NCBI GenBank assembly: GCA_966250385.1
Contig: CBINHC010000008.1
Span: 62,001 to 126,000 of the forward strand
DNA length: 64,000 bases
Direction: 5' to 3'
From: DASWTL01 sp966250385
GTDB lineage: Bacteria > Bacteroidota > Bacteroidia > Sphingobacteriales > Sphingobacteriaceae
The notes under the pieces are model-generated. The model saw nothing but the letters and a program-made list of their open reading frames with translations, ran no database searches and had not been told where the DNA came from. Shown piece by piece: positions 60,901-64,000 of the stretch. Position numbers and translations under genes: made by a program. The first letter of the stretch is position 1; every line of letters begins with the position of its first letter.

Positions 60901-63591
60901 GACCGAACCCGCGGACTTCAGCAGTTCCCCGGAGGCTTCGTTCCTGGCCAGACACTCGAAATCGATGATTCTTTCATCGTGATTCCGGACAGCCTTTACC
61001 GCAATAATGGCGCTCAGGCTTGCATTGAAAACCCCTTTGATGATGCTGTTCAGGTGCGTGATCGCCGAAATATCGACAAAACACATGATCACGCCGTCAA
61101 TCACATTATCCTGCCGCACATACGGGAACAGCCGCACCAGGACGGCCCGGCCGCCGCTGAAAGCGATCTCCTTTTCGATTACGCCGCCCGTTTCCCTCAC
61201 CCGCAGTATGTCACTGAGCAGGCCGTCATAGGCAAAGTTGGTCGAAATATGATTCAGCGGCCGACCGATGTCGGAATCGATCAGGTTGATCATCCGGGTA
61301 GCCGCAGGATTGAATTTGCGGATGTTGAGGCTGGAATCCAGAAATATCTGCCCGAAATCCGTGCTCCTGAAGTAATTGTTCAGGTCATCATTAAGCTCGA
61401 TCAGTTCCCTGATCTTGATCTGATGTTCCGTATTCAGCGTGTGCAGCTCTTCGTTCAGGGACTGCAGTTCCTCGTTGCTCGACTGCAGTTCCTCGTTCGC
61501 CGACAGTAGTTCTTCGTTGCTGGACTGCAGCTCCTCGTTGGCCGTCTCCAGGCTTTCCACAGCCATCTGCAGGCTGGTGCGCGTTTCACTCAGCTCCGCC
61601 TCAAGATCCGCAACATATTCATGCTGATCGGCCATATGGACCTGCGGATGCGGATGCGGGACAGGCTCAACGGAACCGATTTTCTGGAGAACTTCGCCGA
61701 TCACGATCAGCGTGAACTGGCTGACCGGCGCAGTCTTGGCCGGCTTGACGGAAATATTGACGAATGTCTCCTCCGCACCTGTCCTGACGCGCACGCTTTT
61801 CAAGAAAACCTTCACGGACTCTTTCCATGCTTTCCGAACCGCCGTATTCAGCGCAACCGACAAGTCACGGGGAACCATCTTCAGCAGGTTCAGCTTCAGG
61901 TTCTTCTCCGGAAGGGACAGGTATTTATGGTAGTTTCCCGCGGTTTCCCTGATCTCATAGTTGGTGTCAATGTGAAAGGCGACATAGCCGAGATCTTCGA
62001 ACATGAGATTCCGGAAATCTTCCATGATGCCGCCCGCACCTGCGCCCGCGCCTCCGGGCATCCGGGGTTCGGCTGTGGTCCTGACCGGGCTCTCATTACG
62101 GAAAAGATCCGGCCCGCTCGTTATTACCGCGCCGGTCTTCCTGAAGATCTTCCACTTCCCATCCACCTCCTGCAGTCCTTCCTTAATGAAGGCCGCCGTC
62201 TCGCTCGGACCCAAAAACAGGTACCCCGCCGATTTGAGGGAAAAGTGAAGCCGCGAAAGAACCCGCTGCTGCAGGGCCGGACTCATGTAAATGAGCATAT
62301 TCCGGCAGGATATCAGGTCGTTAGCGATAAATGGCGGATCTTTGATGACATTATGCCGGGCAAAGACGATCTGCTTGCGGATCCGCTCGATAACGGATAC
62401 GTGATTTCCGTTTTTCACGAAGTATGCCTTCCGAAGAGCCGGATCGAGATCGGCCACGGCGGCAGCCAAAAAGCTGTTCTGCCCCGCCAGTGCTATACTG
62501 TTACTGTTAATGTCGGTCGCAAAAATCTTGACCTCCAGCGCCTTATCACACTCCTGAAGATAGCGGTCGATCAAAATAGCTACCGAATAGGCCTCCTCAC
62601 CTGTGCTGCAGGCCGTAATCCAAACCTTTAGCAACTCCCCCTCATCCTTCATTTGAACAATCTGGGGCAGGACCTTTTTCTCGAGGATCTCAAAGGCGGG
62701 CCTGTCCCGGAAAAACCGGGTGACGCCGATCAGAAATTCCCGGCCCAGTTGTGCGGCCTCGTCGCTGTCCGTCCTGAGGAACCCGACATAATCCGGCAGA
62801 TTTCCATAACCCAGATGGGACATTCGATTACTGAGTCGCCGGATAAGCGTCGGTGTCTTATAATGATGGAAGTCGTAACCACTGTTCTTGTATACCAGGC
62901 GAAAGATCTCTCCCAGCAGTTCCTCGTCGACCTTGCCTTTGCTGAGCACCTGTACCGGGCTCTCCCGGATGTAGCCGAAGATCTCGTCCGGCATCAGCTC
63001 GGGTGGTAAAACGAAATCCGCATGACCGGTTTCAATGGCGCTGTTGGGCATCCCGTCGAATTTGGCGGTAAGCGGATCCTGAACGATCACCATACCCCCG
63101 TGTTCCTTGACAGAGGCAATGCCCCGTGAGCCGTCCGTTCCCGTACCGGAAAGGATGACCGCGATCGACGCACTTTTCCGGTCCTTCGCCAGCGCGTGAA
63201 GAAATATGTCAATTGCCGTGTTGGGGCCCTTTTCCTCCGGCTTCTCTCGCAAAGCAAGTTTCCCGTTGGAAACGGTCATGATCTTGTTGTTCGGGATCAC
63301 ATAGACACATTGCGAATGGATGGTCATGCCGTTTTCCGCTTCGAAGACCTTCATGTGCGTATGGCGCGCAATCAGTTCGACCAGCAGGCTCTTATGGTCG
63401 GGAGACAGGTGCTGGATGATGACAAACGACAGGTTGCCGCCTTGCGGCATATTGTCAAAGAATTCATGGATGGATTCCAGGCCGCCGGCCGAGGCGCCGA
63501 TGGCAATGACATAGTGCTCGTGCCTCGGTGCAGGGCTCTTCCCGGACCTTCCCTTCTGATCCTTACCGGAAATCTCTTTCTGAATACTCAT
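57970..63591 (-). CDS. CheB/CheR fusion multi-PAS sensor histidine kinase
   Basis: This cytoplasmic signalling protein has 1873 residues. CheB methylesterase (about 25-215) has Ser in GASAGG, His in QHLSPDH and Asp in GTGTDG. CheR methyltransferase follows (about 225-490: WITACSTGEEAYSVAIL, FATDINSNSIALA, CRNMLIYM). A heptad coiled coil (ELQSSNEELLSANEELQ, about 680-730) follows, then at least six PAS units to about 1620. The kinase core has His in ASHELKTPITSVKAS (about 1650), N-box NFLSNAVKYSP and G-boxes DFGIGIPED and GLGLGLFIS. The start overlaps the phytochrome-module gene by 29 bases. Chemotaxis genes are not nearby. Confidence 0.93.
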   Translation of the reverse strand: MSIQKEISGKDQKGRSGKSPAPRHEHYVIAIGASAGGLESIHEFFDNMPQGGNLSFVIIQHLSPDHKSLLVELIARHTHMKVFEAENGMTIHSQCVYVIPNNKIMTVSNGKLALREKPEEKGPNTAIDIFLHALAKDRKSASIAVILSGTGTDGSRGIASVKEHGGMVIVQDPLTAKFDGMPNSAIETGHADFVLPPELMPDEIFGYIRESPVQVLSKGKVDEELLGEIFRLVYKNSGYDFHHYKTPTLIRRLSNRMSHLGYGNLPDYVGFLRTDSDEAAQLGREFLIGVTRFFRDRPAFEILEKKVLPQIVQMKDEGELLKVWITACSTGEEAYSVAILIDRYLQECDKALEVKIFATDINSNSIALAGQNSFLAAAVADLDPALRKAYFVKNGNHVSVIERIRKQIVFARHNVIKDPPFIANDLISCRNMLIYMSPALQQRVLSRLHFSLKSAGYLFLGPSETAAFIKEGLQEVDGKWKIFRKTGAVITSGPDLFRNESPVRTTAEPRMPGGAGAGAGGIMEDFRNLMFEDLGYVAFHIDTNYEIRETAGNYHKYLSLPEKNLKLNLLKMVPRDLSVALNTAVRKAWKESVKVFLKSVRVRTGAEETFVNISVKPAKTAPVSQFTLIVIGEVLQKIGSVEPVPHPHPQVHMADQHEYVADLEAELSETRTSLQMAVESLETANEELQSSNEELLSANEELQSSNEELQSLNEELHTLNTEHQIKIRELIELNDDLNNYFRSTDFGQIFLDSSLNIRKFNPAATRMINLIDSDIGRPLNHISTNFAYDGLLSDILRVRETGGVIEKEIAFSGGRAVLVRLFPYVRQDNVIDGVIMCFVDISAITHLNSIIKGVFNASLSAIIAVKAVRNHDERIIDFECLARNEASGELLKSAGSVRSLRQDAPHLFAGGFLEKFCRVVETDKPFRSEIRLDEQWYQLVAVKMQDGLVITYTNISQKKAYDLKLKKNYNELIVAKENLRKLNDQLEETVSERTHDLSVSEERFRMVSEAINDVIWDWDLVNDRIWWSDSYHTRFGYNRSDGVRRSSMRLSQIHPEDRPRVEKSIFETINSSGVSWNQEYRFMKADGTYAHVLDRGQVMRNEYNTPYRMLGSMLDVTELRQAEQRLMTSEAKFRRIFDSNMLGMLFTDSSGNVHSANDYFLHLIGYSRHELEAGEINWKQLTPPEYLEKAAWAVSRLKETGVCPTFEREYLRKDGKRVWVLEGSAALQGDSQAVAVSYIIDVTDKKEAEAKEESLRRMIRKQQDEFKGIFMDAPALVVIRRGPDLTVDFYNKAVADFFGTGDFRGLTNASLSRYYRAVGDDRVRQVFETGEPFIGKAFHVQYDRHGTGQFADGWFDFVHQPVYDDQGKIDGVATFGFDVTDMVLANRELLESQHKLRFLADSIPNKVWTALPDGSIDYINNVMLDYTGKSLEDLRENGWKDIVHPDDWERFSYSWKKAIETGESLELERRLKNARGEYRWHLTRSIPQMTTQGFIYMWVSSSTDIHDQKSLVEEIRASEIYFRQLADKSPFMIWKVGVDGLCNYVNIPWLDFTGLTFEESLGYGWIEAFHPEDRGRLTEDYKLATENRESYSFKLRIRNREGEYRWVLGQSNPLIGDSFQGYIGSLTDITEQEMAQQSLKIMMQKKDEFMSIASHELKTPITSVKASLQLVQRMAEKQKQAGDIHLFIDRANRQVKKLSDLVEDLLDVTKIQAGKLMFNESEFSIGDAVEDCVMQVQNSNQTHEIRVEGDRGIRVFADRHRIEQVIINFLSNAVKYSPGADKVVLTLRSDSGNLWVEVQDFGIGIPEDKVNYVFDRFFRVQESSQKFSGLGLGLFISAEIIRRHNGDIGVRSREGAGSVFWFRLNRIGDPGRG

Positions 63592-64000
63592 TAATAAAAT
63601 CCTTCATTTCCGCCGCGACTGTCAGTTCCTGTTCGCTCCAGTCCCGGGCCCTGCCGCGTACCGTTTCCTTCCAGATCCGGAACGAGTTTCGCGGATGGTA
63701 CTTCTTATTGTCTTCTTCGAATTGAATGGCCTCATCGGGATTTCCGCCCCAATTCACTGTCCGGATCGCTTCAGGTCTGAACAGGACGACACAATCGCTC
63801 CTATCCGGATTCATGGGAATGACCATAATTCCGCTGGCCGTCCCGCGGTACTCCGCGGCGTCTTCATACACCTCACTAAGCCCCGGAATCGTCAGCACGG
63901 ATCCCTGGATCCGGCTGTTCAGCCACATCTGCAGGTTTTCCAGCTGATCGTCTGACGGTGTATTTCCGCAGGTATGCATGCCTCCCTGGGAATAAAGGAC
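63563..64000 (-). CDS. Bacteriophytochrome photosensory protein, C-terminal part (5' end off window)
   Basis: This partial gene is open to the window edge. About 145 residues are seen, ending at 63563. They match the end of the phytochrome PHY domain: VVLFRPEAIRTVNWGGNPDEA (FRPE, WGGNP), then HPRNSFRIWKETVRGRARDW and the terminal helix (TVAAEMKDFINEYSE). No kinase or other output domain follows before the stop. The next gene, the CheB/CheR-PAS kinase, begins 29 bases upstream of this stop, implying translational coupling and a light-sensor/kinase pair. The bilin-binding Cys and the GAF domain would lie beyond the window. Confidence 0.85.
   Translation of the reverse strand, partial: VLYSQGGMHTCGNTPSDDQLENLQMWLNSRIQGSVLTIPGLSEVYEDAAEYRGTASGIMVIPMNPDRSDCVVLFRPEAIRTVNWGGNPDEAIQFEEDNKKYHPRNSFRIWKETVRGRARDWSEQELTVAAEMKDFINEYSERDFR

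Noticed and set aside
61430..61560. Short tandem repeat suggesting a CRISPR or minisatellite
   Set aside because: It encodes the heptad coiled coil (EELQSSNEEL) between CheR and PAS in a normal reading frame; no spacers and no cas genes are present.
60607..62631. Long plus-strand frames opposite the CheB/CheR kinase
   Set aside because: They mirror a single 1873-codon gene with recognised domains; GC-rich codon use makes opposite frames open.
1..64000. tRNA, rRNA, insertion sequences, integrase, attachment sites, replication origin
   Set aside because: I looked for their characteristic patterns and saw none; the window seems free of mobile elements.

Overview
The window reads as chromosomal DNA from a member of the Bacteroidota, probably Chitinophagaceae-like, although the family-level placement is only an inference. 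The evidence is a SusC/RagA TonB-linked receptor, an S46 dipeptidyl-peptidase, DUF5916, DUF4890 and RMD1/DUF155 proteins, 7TMR-DISM and CheB/CheR-PAS histidine kinases, and several exact copies of the Bacteroidota -7 promoter element TAnnTTTG in front of genes. Base composition looks fairly GC-rich for the phylum (judged by eye). I saw no tRNA, rRNA, CRISPR array, insertion sequence or prophage.

Region by region. Positions 1-3.7 kb hold a truncated susC gene and a LacI-type regulator, with an operator-like tandem palindrome between them. Positions 3.8-6 kb hold a SemiSWEET sugar transporter, RNase P RNA (rnpB) and a sigma54-type response regulator. Positions 6-15.5 kb hold an S46 peptidase, secreted proteins (one with a stop codon inside its signal peptide), a DUF5916 outer-membrane protein, a PH-domain protein, PRC-barrel stress proteins and a stand-alone receiver protein. 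Positions 15.6-20.2 kb hold topoisomerase III and a MauG-like di-haem protein with a small cytochrome c lipoprotein.

Positions 20.1-25.9 kb form a tight five-gene minus-strand operon: a GNAT/autoinducer-synthase-like acyltransferase, an E1/ThiF-like adenylating enzyme, a 7TM-DISM sensor kinase, a receiver-kinase hybrid and a lone receiver. I consider this the best candidate for an undescribed system, namely a possible small-molecule synthesis-and-sensing circuit. Positions 26-36.5 kb are mixed: a C39-like peptidase, an LEA-2 lipoprotein, an SDR, an esterase, a FUSC membrane protein, then a minus-strand row of amino-acid decarboxylase, HDAC-like amidohydrolase, FRG-domain protein and DUF2130 nuclease-like coiled-coil protein.

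Positions 36.6-42 kb hold a methyltransferase, an RMD1/DUF155 plus ABC exporter pair with overlapping ends, a GNAT and a carboxylesterase. Positions 42.4-50 kb hold a multi-PAS kinase with three tandem near-identical PAS units, a GH30 glycosidase lipoprotein and a quinoprotein dehydrogenase with a cytochrome domain broken by a one-base frameshift. Positions 50-57.9 kb are housekeeping and small accessory genes: SRPBCC, DUF4890, a thermonuclease-like protein, haem A synthase, a cold-shock protein, a GNAT-nitrilase fusion, GyrI-like, RlmF and DUF551. Positions 58-64 kb hold a 1873-residue CheB-CheR-PAS-kinase whose start overlaps the end of a bacteriophytochrome photosensory gene running off the window. 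The window is therefore rich in signal transduction and secreted or envelope functions.
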